Below, piece by piece: positions 7,313 to 16,324 of a stretch of 64,000 nucleotides of DNA (positions are counted from its first letter, which is position 1; each line of letters opens with the position of its first letter). The notes beneath the pieces were generated by a model that did no database searches, was not told the origin of the DNA, and was given only the letters and a program-made list of their open reading frames with translations. The DNA lies in NCBI RefSeq assembly GCF_004362055.1, contig NZ_SNXB01000009.1:101698-165697 (forward strand), read 5' to 3'. The translations under genes and the position numbers were made by a program. The stretch comes from Flavobacterium sp. 245. GTDB lineage: Bacteria; Bacteroidota; Bacteroidia; Flavobacteriales; Flavobacteriaceae.

Positions 7313-7400
7313 ATAAATGTGCCAATGAGAAAATTAGTTAATTAGACAATTTTCACATTTGCAAATTATCTAATTGACACATTGACAAATTATCTAATTT
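7313..7400. repeat. Intergenic repeat cluster (CAAATTATCTAATT type)
   Basis: CAAATTATCTAATT occurs at 7362-7375 and again at 7386-7399, 24 bp apart. A degenerate reverse copy lies around 7332-7352, and pieces of the ATGTGCCAATG kind are at 7317-7326. It fills the gap between the CBS gene and nadK and ends 8 bp before the nadK ATG. Confidence 0.65.
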
Positions 7401-7407
7401 AAAAATA

Positions 7408-8292
7408 ATGAAAATAGCCATTTACGGACAATATTATCAAAACAGCACCGAGCCTATTATAAAAGACATTTTCTTGTTTTTTGCTTCAAACAATGTTGAA
7501 ATAGTTATTGAAGAAAATTTTCTGGAGATGCTTTATGAAAAACAGCTGGTAAAAAAAGACTATAAAACATTCTCATTAAGTACAATTTTAGATAATAGTT
7601 TTGAAATGCTTATTAGTATTGGCGGGGATGGTACCGTTTTAAGATCTGCCGCTTTTGTTCGTAATTCAGGCGTACCCTTATTAGGGATAAATGCAGGAAG
7701 ATTAGGTTTTCTAGCCAAAGTTCAAAAAGAAAACATCGACAGTTTATTGCAGTTTGTTATTGATCAAAACTACACAACTTCTGAACGTACTTTATTAGGA
7801 TTAACTTCTGAACCTAAAAACGAAGCTTTCGAAGAACTTAATTTCGCCATGAACGAAGTTACTGTCAGCCGTAAAGACACCACTTCGATGATTACCGTAG
7901 AAACGTATCTTAACAACGAATATTTAAATTCATATTGGGCCGATGGTTTGATTATTTCTACACCAACTGGCTCAACAGGTTATTCGTTAAGCTGCGGCGG
8001 ACCAATATTAACACCTGATGTCAAAAGCTTGGTAATAACTCCTATTGCACCACATAATTTAACTGCCAGACCGCTTGTAATTCCTGACGATACAGAAATC
8101 ACACTACGTGTAACAGGAAGAGAAGATCAATATTTAGTTTCTCTAGACTCAAGAATTTCATCTGTAAAAAACGAATCGATTCTAAAAATCAAGAAAACAG
8201 ATTACAAAATCAAAATGGTAGAGATTCCGGGAGAGACTTTCTTAAAAACTTTGAGAAATAAATTGCTGTGGGGAGAAGACAAAAGAAATTAA
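7408..8292 (+). CDS. nadK: NAD kinase
   Basis: Phosphorylates NAD to NADP in the cytoplasm. The 294-residue protein carries the diagnostic GGDGT at 72-76 and NAGRLGFL near 95-102. It also has the NAD-binding STPTGSTGYS segment at 184-193 and SCGGPI at 195-200. Length is typical. The repeat cluster upstream leaves only 8 bp between the last repeat and the ATG, so its promoter is either inside the repeats or in the CBS gene upstream. Confidence 0.97.
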   Translation: MKIAIYGQYYQNSTEPIIKDIFLFFASNNVEIVIEENFLEMLYEKQLVKKDYKTFSLSTILDNSFEMLISIGGDGTVLRSAAFVRNSGVPLLGINAGRLGFLAKVQKENIDSLLQFVIDQNYTTSERTLLGLTSEPKNEAFEELNFAMNEVTVSRKDTTSMITVETYLNNEYLNSYWADGLIISTPTGSTGYSLSCGGPILTPDVKSLVITPIAPHNLTARPLVIPDDTEITLRVTGREDQYLVSLDSRISSVKNESILKIKKTDYKIKMVEIPGETFLKTLRNKLLWGEDKRN

Positions 8293-8417
8293 GTCTTTTT
8301 CTGACGGTTGACTATACGATAATACCACTTTTTCTCGTTCTGCATGTATCGAATCCGCATTAAATGTCTCAAAATCATAATGTAAATTGAAAAAAAAGCA
8401 CATTTAATCAAAGCAAC

Positions 8418-8447
8418 GTTGATTCGTATCGATAATTATTATATTTG
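8418..8447 (+). promoter_or_regulatory. Promoter of the DUF6089-uppS-bamA-ompH cluster
   Basis: TATATTTG at 8440-8447 is a perfect -7 match, with TTG at 8419-8421 and 18 bp between. The start codon follows at 8466, giving a short leader. This is the best-formed promoter in the window and drives a co-directional run of five genes. Confidence 0.6.
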
Positions 8448-8465
8448 CACGCAATTTTGAATTAA

Positions 8466-9149
8466 ATGAAGAAAATTTTTAATTTATTGTTATGTTTTTT
8501 CCCCTTTATTACACTTAATGCTCAGATCAATGAGATAGGTGTTTTTCTTGGCGGAAGCAACTTCGTTGGAGACGTAGGAAGCACTACTTATATCAATCCA
8601 GATAAGCTGGCTTTTGGCGTATTATATAAATGGAATAAAAGTCCGCGTCATGCGTATCGTTTTTCTTATACACAATCAACAGTTTCAGGAAATGATACTG
8701 ATTCTAATGAATCAGGAAGAAACAAAAGAGGCTACAGTTTCGAAAACAAAATCAAGGAGTTTTCAGCAGGTTTAGAATTTAATTTTTTCGATTTCAATTT
8801 GCACGATTATCATACAAAAGTTACACCTTATATATATACAGGCATAAGTGCTTTTTTTTATGATGATTTATACATTAGCGGAGGAGTCACAAGAAAAGAC
8901 AAAGATGCAGGTTCTTTTGCCATTCCAATGACATTAGGAATAAAATCAAACATAACACCGCATTTTGTGATAGGTGCAGAAGTTGGTGCGCGCTATACGT
9001 TTACAGACAATATTGACGGAAGCAACCCAAGCAACAGCAATTTATCGAATTTGCGTTTTGGAAATTTAAATAATAACGACTGGTATGTCTTCTCTGGAAT
9101 TACTTTAACGTATACCTTTGGACAAAAACCTTGCTATTGCGCAGAATAA
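8466..9149 (+). CDS. DUF6089 outer-membrane beta-barrel protein
   Basis: A 227-residue protein with a clear signal peptide (MKKIFNLLLCFFPFITLNAQ, cleavage after position 20). Alternating hydrophobic strands follow, with aromatic girdle residues and a C-terminal strand GITLTYTFGQ, as expected of a small beta barrel. It corresponds to the DUF6089 family, which in Flavobacteria sits directly in front of uppS and bamA. The uppS ATG follows 4 bp after its stop. Function is unknown. Its place at the head of the outer-membrane assembly cluster suggests an envelope role, which is inference. Confidence 0.75.
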   Translation: MKKIFNLLLCFFPFITLNAQINEIGVFLGGSNFVGDVGSTTYINPDKLAFGVLYKWNKSPRHAYRFSYTQSTVSGNDTDSNESGRNKRGYSFENKIKEFSAGLEFNFFDFNLHDYHTKVTPYIYTGISAFFYDDLYISGGVTRKDKDAGSFAIPMTLGIKSNITPHFVIGAEVGARYTFTDNIDGSNPSNSNLSNLRFGNLNNNDWYVFSGITLTYTFGQKPCYCAE

Positions 9150-9153
9150 TACA

Positions 9154-9894
9154 ATGAATTTACTAGACACTATAGATCGCTCAAACCTACCAAAACATCT
9201 GGCCATTATCATGGACGGAAATGGACGTTGGGCAAAACAACAAGGATTTTTACGCGCTTTTGGTCATGAAAACGGAACAAAATCAGTAAAAAAAACAATT
9301 ACCAATTGTGCTAAATTAGGTATTGAATATTTAACCTTATATGCTTTTTCGACAGAAAACTGGAATCGTCCAAAACTGGAAGTAGAAGCATTAATGAAAA
9401 TATTAATCAATTCATTAAAAAAAGAACTTGTTACCTTACAAGAAAACAACATCAAACTTAATGCAATTGGCAATCTAGAAAAATTACCAAAATCAGCCCA
9501 AAAGGAACTTTTAGACGTTATTGAGAAGACCAAAAACAATACGCGCCTTACGTTGACGCTGGCTTTAAGTTACGGATCGCGAGAAGAATTGGTAAATGCC
9601 GTCAGAATCATCAGCGATAAAGTTAAAAATAATATAATTTCATTAGACACTATTGACGATTCAATTATAAATGAGCATCTTTACACGCAAAATTTACCAG
9701 ACGTAGATTTATTAATACGAACAAGTGGAGAACATAGAATAAGTAACTTTTTGCTATGGCAGATTGCCTATGCAGAATTGTATTTTACGAATGTCTTGTG
9801 GCCAGACTTTAAAGATCAAGATTTATATGAGGCTATCATTAGTTATCAAAAAAGAGAACGTAGATTTGGAAAAACCAGTGAACAAATTAAATAA
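9154..9894 (+). CDS. uppS: Isoprenyl transferase, (di-trans,poly-cis) undecaprenyl diphosphate synthase
   Basis: Extends farnesyl diphosphate with isopentenyl units to undecaprenyl diphosphate, the lipid carrier for peptidoglycan and surface polysaccharide. The frame is open from 9118, but I chose the ATG at 9154 (246 residues). It gives MNLLDTIDRS before the conserved core and clears the stop of the upstream gene. Asp21 in IMDGNGRWAK binds magnesium. TLYAFSTENWNRP and DLLIRTSGEHRISNFLLWQ are the other signature blocks. The bamA start overlaps or abuts its 3' end. Confidence 0.96.
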   Translation: MNLLDTIDRSNLPKHLAIIMDGNGRWAKQQGFLRAFGHENGTKSVKKTITNCAKLGIEYLTLYAFSTENWNRPKLEVEALMKILINSLKKELVTLQENNIKLNAIGNLEKLPKSAQKELLDVIEKTKNNTRLTLTLALSYGSREELVNAVRIISDKVKNNIISLDTIDDSIINEHLYTQNLPDVDLLIRTSGEHRISNFLLWQIAYAELYFTNVLWPDFKDQDLYEAIISYQKRERRFGKTSEQIK

Positions 9895-12580
9895 TTTTTT
9901 AGTGTTACAAAAAAGAGTACAAATAGTCCTTACCCTACTACTTTTGGGTAGTTTTTCACAAATAAAAGCACAAGATCGAGTTCCTTTTGATCAAGGAAAA
10001 AAATATATTCTTGCTAAAGTTTCTGTTGTTGGTAAAATAAGCTTCAATGAACAAACAGTTGTTACGTTTTCTGGCCTTCAAAAAGGGCAGGAAATAACAG
10101 TTCCTGGTGAAGAAATAAGTAGTGCAATCAAAAAATTAGGCAAACTTGGCCTTTTTGACGAAATCGCTTTTTATATCAACAAAGTTGAAAACGACAGTAT
10201 TTATCTAGACCTTAATATTGTTGAGCTTCCTAAACTAAATGAAGTTAAAATTGTTGGTGTCAAGAAAAGCAAAATCGAAGGACTTATTAAGGATAATAAT
10301 TTGACAAAAAACAAAATTGTCAATGAAAACTTAATTACGACTACCAAAAATTACATCGAAAATAAATATAAAAAAGAAGGTTTTTATAACACAAAAGTTA
10401 CTATTACAAATACACCTGACACTACTGCCGGTAATCAAGTAAATATGCTTGTTCGAATTGACAAGGGCGATAAGGTAAAAATTAGCAGTATTGATTTCAT
10501 TGGAAACCAACAGCTTACTGATACTCAATTAAGAGCTGCAATGAAAGACACGAAACAAAAAAATCTATTTCGTGTTTTAAAAGCATCAAAATTCATTCCT
10601 GAAAAATACAAAACCGACTTAGAAAAAGTAGTTGCTGCTTACAAAGAAAAAGGTTACCGTGATGCCCGTATTATTTATGACTCTGTCGCTTATAATAAGG
10701 AGAAAAAAATGCTTGACATCAAAATTAATGTAGAAGAAGGAAACAAATATTACTTTGGAAATATTAAATTTTTAGGTAACACTGTTTACTCTGATCAGCT
10801 TTTGCACCGTTATTTAGGTATTAAAAAAGGGGAAACTTACAACGGAGTTTTACTTGAAAAACGTATTGCAGATAAAACAAAACCAGATGCAGAAGATATT
10901 ACAAACTTATACCAAAACAATGGTTATTTGTTCTCGAATATCAATGCTGTAGAGGTAAAAACAGCAAATGATACTATTGATTTTGAAATTAGAGTAACAG
11001 AAGGTCCAATTGCTTATTTCAATAAAATTTATGTTACAGGAAATGACAAAACAAATGACCACGTAATTTATCGTGAGTTAAGAACTAAACCTGGAAACAA
11101 ATACAGCAAAGAAGAATTAGTAAGAACAATTCGTGAAATTGGTCAATTAGGTTTCTTTGATCCGGAATCTATTAAACCTGAATTTAGAAATGTAGATGCT
11201 GGAGCAGGAACGGTTGATATCGAATATCAACTTGTTGAAAAAGGATCTAGCCAGGTTGAACTTCAAGGAGGTTACGGCGGTGGCGGTTTCATTGGAACTT
11301 TAGGTCTTTCATTCAATAACTTCTCAGCAAGAAATATATTCAACAAGGAGTCTTACAAACCGCTTCCAATGGGAGATGGTCAAAAAGTGGCACTTCGTTT
11401 ACAAGGAAGTACCTATTTCCAAACTTATAGTTTGTCATTCTCTGAGCCATGGTTTGGAGGTAAAAAACCAGTACAATTCAGTTCTGCAATTTCTTATAGT
11501 AAACAGTTCAACAACAATTACGCAACAAGAACTGTTGATAAAAGTAAAAGTTTTAATATTTTTACAGTACAGTTTGGTTTAGCAAAACGTCTAACTGTGC
11601 CGGATGATTTCTTTGTACTATCACAATCTGTAAGTTATCAGCATTATGACTTGAACAATTATTATACAGGATTGTTTACCTTTGGTAATGGAGCATCACG
11701 AAATCTTGCTTATACTATAGGACTTACAAGAAACAACAAAGGTTTGAATCCTATATTCCCAACGTATGGTTCGGAGTTTAGTATTTCAGCAAAAGTAACG
11801 CCTCCATATTCTTTACTTAACGGAATTAATTATGGAGATTTAGAAAACCAAAAAGAATATAAAACACAATATACCGGAGCACCAACATCTGGAGTTGATG
11901 GTCAGCCATTAAACACTGGTGATTTTGTAAAGACAGAAACTGTAAATGGACAATCTGGATATGTAAGTGTTGGATCTGATTATGCAAACGCTGATACGGA
12001 TGTTGCTAAAGTCGATCAAAAGAAATACAATTGGCTAGAATACTATAAAATTAAATTTAAAGCAGACTGGTATACAAAAGTATATGGTAAATTAGTTTTA
12101 AGAACTTTGACAGAATTTGGTTTCCTAGGAGCTTATGATCAAGCAAGAGGCGTAGTGCCGTTTGAGCGTTTTTATTTAGGAGGAGACGGAATGGCACAGT
12201 ACTCAATGGATGGTAGAGAAACTATTGGTTTAAGAGGATATCCAAATGGATCATTGACACCAACAAATGCTGCTGGTCAGCAAATTGGAGCAACAATTTA
12301 CAACAAATTCTCTATGGAGTTGCGTTACCCTATCACATTAAAATCATCAGCGTCAATTTATGCGCTGACATTCTTAGAGGCAGGTTCATCATATCCAACA
12401 TTTAAGGATTATAACCCGTTTGATTTGAGCCGTTCTGCAGGTGTAGGTTTACGTGTATTCATGCCAGCATTCGGATTACTAGGAATTGATTTTGGTTACG
12501 GTTTCGACGCACTTCCTAACTCTGTTACCAATAAAGCAAACGGATGGGAAACTCATTTTATCATTGGTCAACAATTTTAG
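9878..12580 (+). CDS. bamA: Outer membrane protein assembly factor BamA
   Basis: Central Omp85 insertase that folds beta barrels into the outer membrane. The N-terminus after the signal peptide carries successive POTRA domains (to about residue 420), and the C-terminal half is a 16-stranded barrel. The barrel has the lid-lock motif GLRGYPNG near residue 785 and a terminal phenylalanine in HFIIGQQF. The reading frame extends back to 9764 inside uppS with no good ATG. The likely start is a GTG at 9878 (MNKLNNFLVLQKR...) or a GTG at 9902 (MLQKRVQIVL...), both giving a signal peptide ending IKAQ. I list 9878, which overlaps the uppS end by 17 bp and suggests translational coupling. Two ompH/skp genes follow. 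Confidence 0.93.
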   Translation: MNKLNNFLVLQKRVQIVLTLLLLGSFSQIKAQDRVPFDQGKKYILAKVSVVGKISFNEQTVVTFSGLQKGQEITVPGEEISSAIKKLGKLGLFDEIAFYINKVENDSIYLDLNIVELPKLNEVKIVGVKKSKIEGLIKDNNLTKNKIVNENLITTTKNYIENKYKKEGFYNTKVTITNTPDTTAGNQVNMLVRIDKGDKVKISSIDFIGNQQLTDTQLRAAMKDTKQKNLFRVLKASKFIPEKYKTDLEKVVAAYKEKGYRDARIIYDSVAYNKEKKMLDIKINVEEGNKYYFGNIKFLGNTVYSDQLLHRYLGIKKGETYNGVLLEKRIADKTKPDAEDITNLYQNNGYLFSNINAVEVKTANDTIDFEIRVTEGPIAYFNKIYVTGNDKTNDHVIYRELRTKPGNKYSKEELVRTIREIGQLGFFDPESIKPEFRNVDAGAGTVDIEYQLVEKGSSQVELQGGYGGGGFIGTLGLSFNNFSARNIFNKESYKPLPMGDGQKVALRLQGSTYFQTYSLSFSEPWFGGKKPVQFSSAISYSKQFNNNYATRTVDKSKSFNIFTVQFGLAKRLTVPDDFFVLSQSVSYQHYDLNNYYTGLFTFGNGASRNLAYTIGLTRNNKGLNPIFPTYGSEFSISAKVTPPYSLLNGINYGDLENQKEYKTQYTGAPTSGVDGQPLNTGDFVKTETVNGQSGYVSVGSDYANADTDVAKVDQKKYNWLEYYKIKFKADWYTKVYGKLVLRTLTEFGFLGAYDQARGVVPFERFYLGGDGMAQYSMDGRETIGLRGYPNGSLTPTNAAGQQIGATIYNKFSMELRYPITLKSSASIYALTFLEAGSSYPTFKDYNPFDLSRSAGVGLRVFMPAFGLLGIDFGYGFDALPNSVTNKANGWETHFIIGQQF

Positions 12581-12625
12581 GCAATTATTAGCGTTTGGTT
12601 AAAAATCATCAAATAAAGTTATGTT

Positions 12626-13636
12626 ATGATAAAACAGTTTTTATTTATATTTTTAGCCTTGATTGTAGCAAATACAAGTCAGGCACAGACAAGAACGACA
12701 AGAATTGGCTATATCGATATGGAGTACATTCTTGAAAACGTTTCTGACTATAAAGAGGCAACAGCTCAATTAGAGTTGAAAGCTCAAAAATGGAAACAAG
12801 AAATTGAATCCAAAAAAATAGAAATAAATAAACTGAAAGAAAGTTTAAAAGCTGAAAAAGCACTTCTTACAAAAGAGCTTATTGATGAAAGAGAAACGGA
12901 AATAAAATTTCTGGAAACAGAAATGATGGATTATCAGCAAAAACAATTTGGAGCTGACGGAAATTTAATCCATCAAAAGGCTGCATTAGCCAAGCCAATC
13001 CAAGATCAAGTTTTTACAGCTGTTCAGGATATTGCAGAAGCTAAAAGTTACGATTTTATTTTTGACAAATCTTCAGATCTGACAATGCTTTTCAGCAACA
13101 AAAAATTTGACATCAGCGATCAGGTTATACGCGTTTTAAACAGAACTGACAAAAGAGAGCAATTGACTAAAAAACAATTGAAAGATCAGGAAATTAAAGA
13201 GAGTAAAGAAAATGCTATCGATGAAAACCCAGCAATGGCCGATAGACAAAAAGCCCTGGACGAAAAGAAAGCTGCCAGAGAAAAACTGATCGAAGACAGA
13301 AGATTAGAACAGGAAGCTAAGAAAAAAGAATACGACGACAGAAGAAAAGCCATACAAGCTGAAAGAGAAGCTAAAAAAAATGGCACGGTTTCTGAACCTG
13401 CAAAGTCAACAGAAGCTGTTAAAACAGACGGAACAACAGCAAAACCTGCTACAGCCACTGAAACAGTTCCTGCTACAACAGAGCCACCAGTAGATAAAGC
13501 CGCTGAAAGACAAAAACTCTACGAACAGCGTAAAAAAGAATTAGAAGAAAGAAGAAAGAAAATATTAGAAGAAAGAGAAGCGGCTAAAAAAGCAAAAGAA
13601 GCCGAAACACAAAAACCTAATACGACCAATAATTAA
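12626..13636 (+). CDS. OmpH/Skp-family periplasmic chaperone with charged C-terminal extension
   Basis: Signal peptide (MIKQFLFIFLALIVANTSQAQ) followed by a Skp-like domain to about residue 170: IGYIDMEYILENV, a long Lys/Glu coiled coil, then YDFIFDKSSDLTMLF. Skp trimers hold unfolded outer-membrane proteins between the Sec pore and BamA. After residue 170 comes a further 165 residues rich in Lys, Glu, Arg and Ala. This tail has two coiled-coil segments (about 205-250 and 290-325) around a Thr/Pro/Ala linker. It roughly doubles the normal length. It lies 45 bp after bamA and 14 bp before a second, standard ompH. The tail's role is unknown. Confidence 0.88.
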   Translation: MIKQFLFIFLALIVANTSQAQTRTTRIGYIDMEYILENVSDYKEATAQLELKAQKWKQEIESKKIEINKLKESLKAEKALLTKELIDERETEIKFLETEMMDYQQKQFGADGNLIHQKAALAKPIQDQVFTAVQDIAEAKSYDFIFDKSSDLTMLFSNKKFDISDQVIRVLNRTDKREQLTKKQLKDQEIKESKENAIDENPAMADRQKALDEKKAAREKLIEDRRLEQEAKKKEYDDRRKAIQAEREAKKNGTVSEPAKSTEAVKTDGTTAKPATATETVPATTEPPVDKAAERQKLYEQRKKELEERRKKILEEREAAKKAKEAETQKPNTTNN

Positions 13637-13650
13637 TTAATATTTTAAAA

Positions 13651-14154
13651 ATGATGAAACAAATCAAAACTTTACTAATTGCTGCCGTTCTAATTTTAGG
13701 AGCAAGTAACACAATGAATGCACAGGCTAAGGTTGCCCATGTTGATGTTAGCGAGATTATGTCGAAAATGCCTGCTATGCTAGATGCTCAAAATCAACTA
13801 CAAAAATTAAGTGGTACATACGACGCAGAATACAAAAAAATGGTTGAAGAATACCAAACTAAAATCAGAAAGTACGAAGAAGAGTCTACTAAACAAACTG
13901 AAGCAGTTAACACAGAGCGCGCTAAAGAAGTTCAAGACATGCAAAAAAGAATTGTTGATTACAGAGACAATGCACAAAAAGAACTACAACAAAAAGATTC
14001 AGACATCATGAAACCTATTATGGAGAAAGTGAAAGCTTCTATCCAAAAAGTTGGAAAAGCTAAAGGTTACCAATACGTTTTAGATGGTTCTTCACTTATC
14101 TTAGCTGATGGTCCAAACATCACTGCTGATGTGAAAAAAGATTTAGGATTCTAA
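13651..14154 (+). CDS. OmpH/Skp-family periplasmic chaperone
   Basis: A 167-residue protein of normal Skp length: signal peptide MMKQIKTLLIAAVLILGASNTMNAQ, then the Skp fold with AKVAHVDVSEIMSKMPAM at the start. A Lys/Glu/Gln-rich helical hairpin (about 50-125) follows, then a closing strand YQYVLDGSSLILADG. It should escort barrels to BamA, encoded just upstream. The start is one of two adjacent ATGs (13651 or 13654). A strong terminator follows, so this is the last gene of the cluster that begins at 8466. Confidence 0.92.
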   Translation: MMKQIKTLLIAAVLILGASNTMNAQAKVAHVDVSEIMSKMPAMLDAQNQLQKLSGTYDAEYKKMVEEYQTKIRKYEEESTKQTEAVNTERAKEVQDMQKRIVDYRDNAQKELQQKDSDIMKPIMEKVKASIQKVGKAKGYQYVLDGSSLILADGPNITADVKKDLGF

Positions 14155-14181
14155 GAAACTAATTTCTTATTATTAAAAAAC

Positions 14182-14216
14182 TGCTCAGTACTTTATAAGT
14201 CTGGGCATTTTTTTTT
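14182..14216 (+). terminator. Terminator of the bamA-ompH cluster
   Basis: Outer arms TGCTCAG (14182-14188) and CTGGGCA (14201-14207) pair with one G-U. An inner ACTT/AAGT pair extends the stem across a single bulge. Nine Ts follow (14208-14216). Confidence 0.85.
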
Positions 14217-14294
14217 ACAATAAATTAAAACTAAAAAAGAAAAGATTTTATAGATTTCGATTAAATTGAAACATCAATTTATTTCAAAAAATAT

Positions 14295-14302
14295 TAAATT
14301 TG
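14295..14302 (+). promoter_or_regulatory. Candidate -7 box of murI
   Basis: TAAATTTG is a perfect -7 match ending only 5 bp before the ATG at 14308. If used, the mRNA would be leaderless or nearly so. A TTG at 14266-14268 is too far away (26 bp) to be a standard -33. Confidence 0.35.
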
Positions 14303-14307
14303 TATTT

Positions 14308-15084
14308 ATGACGAACAACAATCCTATAGGCGTTTTTGATTCTGGAATTGGAGGAACTTCCATCTGGAATGCCATTCATGATCTTCTTCCAAACGAAAAA
14401 ACCATTTATTTAGCTGATAGCAAAAATGCTCCTTATGGTCAAAAGACAAAAGAACAAATTGTTGCTTTAAGTAAAAAGAATGTTGATTTATTAATCGAAA
14501 TGGGTTGTAAATTAATTGTTGTAGCCTGCAATACTGCTACAACCAATGCCATTCGTGAACTCCGTGCTGATTATGACATCCCGTTTATAGGTATTGAGCC
14601 GGCTATTAAGCCAGCCGCTAATAATTCAAAAACGCAGGTAATTGGCATCTTAGCTACTAAAGGAACTTTAAACAGTGAACTGTTTAACAAAACAGCCGAA
14701 ATGTTTCAAAATACAACTATAGTAGAACAAGTTGGGCATGGCTTAGTACAGCTGATAGAAGATGGAAATCTAAATTCACCAGAAATGACTAAGCTTTTAG
14801 AATCTTACCTACAACCAATGATTGATGCCAATATTGATTATCTTGTTTTGGGTTGCAGTCACTATCCGTACTTAATTCCTCAGATAAAAAAAATTCTGCC
14901 GGACCACATCCAGATTATTGATTCTGGTGAAGCGGTGGCCCGTCAGACACAAAATATTCTACGTGAAAAAGTTGGTTTATCTGATCTTAAAGAAAGTGAA
15001 CCTGAATTTTATGTTAATTCAAATCCAGCTGTCTTGGAGTCAATTTTAGATTATAAATATCCGGTTGTACACAAAGATTTCTAA
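14308..15084 (+). CDS. murI: Glutamate racemase
   Basis: Makes D-glutamate for peptidoglycan. From the ATG at 14308 the protein has 258 residues and begins MTNNNPIGVFDSGIGG, the family N-terminus. A frame extension back to a TTG at 14266 adds 14 residues that do not fit. The two catalytic cysteines are Cys74 in VVACNTATTN and Cys183 in VLGCSHYPY. YLADSKNAPYGQKT (about 34-47) is the conserved substrate loop. It ends 4 bp from the stop of the converging gene on the other strand, with no terminator between. Confidence 0.96.
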   Translation: MTNNNPIGVFDSGIGGTSIWNAIHDLLPNEKTIYLADSKNAPYGQKTKEQIVALSKKNVDLLIEMGCKLIVVACNTATTNAIRELRADYDIPFIGIEPAIKPAANNSKTQVIGILATKGTLNSELFNKTAEMFQNTTIVEQVGHGLVQLIEDGNLNSPEMTKLLESYLQPMIDANIDYLVLGCSHYPYLIPQIKKILPDHIQIIDSGEAVARQTQNILREKVGLSDLKESEPEFYVNSNPAVLESILDYKYPVVHKDF

Positions 15085-15088
15085 GACT

Positions 15089-16324
15089 TTATTCAAACTT
15101 TCTTTTGACGAACCAAATTCCGTCTAAAGATAAATTTAAAGACAATTTATGATAATTTTCTTTTATTAAATTATCCGTAATTCGACCTTTTTGACCGTAA
15201 GAATATGAAATATTTAGCGTTGTCAAAGTGTTCTCTATTGGCAAAGAAAGACCAAAAGAAATGGCTGCATTATTTACTCGTTTTCCATCTACTTCAAGAT
15301 ATCCATTATCAAAATTGGCCCCCATCGCATATTGAACACGATCCCAATATTTCCGAATATCTTTCTTGGCGTTATAAGTAAAACCTAGCGCAAATCTATC
15401 CTGATTTACAAAGTTTCCGTACAACTCAGATTGATTTGTATTATTCCAAAAGCTTTTTTCATAATCTAAAGTCATATTTAAATTATTTTTAAAACGTTTG
15501 CTAAACCCTACTCCTATTTCTAAAGGCATATAAAAATCGTCTATATTAGAAGCTACATCAGATTCAATTTGCGTTACAACCTCATCAGCAATCACCTGAA
15601 CACTTTGCACTTTTGAAGCCTTAATTTGAGCAGGCAATTTAACTACTGGCGCTATCGTAAAAGTAGAATCTATTTTATACTGTGCTCCTAGTATTGCACG
15701 CAGACCATTATAATCGCTCTTTTTATTGACTGTCGTAACTGTGCTCTGGATTAGAAAACTTCGCTCATCAATGGTGTTTCCAAATAATAATGATCCAGTG
15801 AAACCAAGTGAAAGCTTTTTGCCAAATCGATATCCGTATGAAAAATCAAAATTATTAAGTCCGCCAGATCCAACGGCAGTTAAATAATAGTATTCCTGAC
15901 TGTTCTCTATTGGCAGTTTTAAATTTGAAATTTTAAAAGCGCTGCTGGAGTAAGGTCGCAATGCCAAACTAAATCCAGAGTTTTTAGTAACTGGAAAAGC
16001 AAAAGCCATATGGGAAAACTGAAAATTATTTCGTTTTTCTGTTCTAGAGCTGCTTTGGTACGTTGTCGCAATGGCTTTTCCGCCAATATCAAACATAAAA
16101 TGATTTAATGGAATAAAACCCAAAGAAGCCGGATTTAAGTTATTAATAAAACTCGCAGATGGCAAAGCCATACCTGACGAACCAATTGAAGGAAGAATTC
16201 CAAAATCAGAATCATATACACTCCCAACTCCATAAAGTGAATAAGGAGAACTTGAAATACTTTGGGAAAATGAAGTCAGCGACAATAAAATGAAGCAGGT
16301 TAAATAAACTATTTTATTTTTCAT
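15089..16324 (-). CDS. Outer-membrane beta-barrel protein, partner of the DUF4270 lipoprotein
   Basis: A 411-residue exported protein with signal peptide MKNKIVYLTCFILLSLTSFSQ, then a repetitive pattern of amphipathic strands throughout. SSPYSLYGVGSVYDSDFG and INNLNPASLGFIP near the N-terminus resemble the hatch region of FadL/PorV-like barrels (NPAS is typical). I do not recognise a named family. The gene begins one base after the DUF4270 stop (16325), so the two are translationally linked. A barrel that works with the lipoprotein in the outer membrane is the natural reading, but substrate and role are unknown. Confidence 0.65.
   Translation of the reverse strand: MKNKIVYLTCFILLSLTSFSQSISSSPYSLYGVGSVYDSDFGILPSIGSSGMALPSASFINNLNPASLGFIPLNHFMFDIGGKAIATTYQSSSRTEKRNNFQFSHMAFAFPVTKNSGFSLALRPYSSSAFKISNLKLPIENSQEYYYLTAVGSGGLNNFDFSYGYRFGKKLSLGFTGSLLFGNTIDERSFLIQSTVTTVNKKSDYNGLRAILGAQYKIDSTFTIAPVVKLPAQIKASKVQSVQVIADEVVTQIESDVASNIDDFYMPLEIGVGFSKRFKNNLNMTLDYEKSFWNNTNQSELYGNFVNQDRFALGFTYNAKKDIRKYWDRVQYAMGANFDNGYLEVDGKRVNNAAISFGLSLPIENTLTTLNISYSYGQKGRITDNLIKENYHKLSLNLSLDGIWFVKRKFE

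Noticed and set aside
8293..8465. Gap after nadK examined for a small RNA or tRNA
   Set aside because: No cloverleaf or strong hairpin with a T-run was seen; only the promoter near its right end can be supported.
9764..9877. Extension of the bamA frame to an ATG at 9764
   Set aside because: It would overlap uppS by 131 bp and put 38 unrelated residues before the signal peptide.
14266..14307. TTG start for murI 14 codons upstream
   Set aside because: The extra residues do not fit the family N-terminus, and a perfect -7 box lies inside them.
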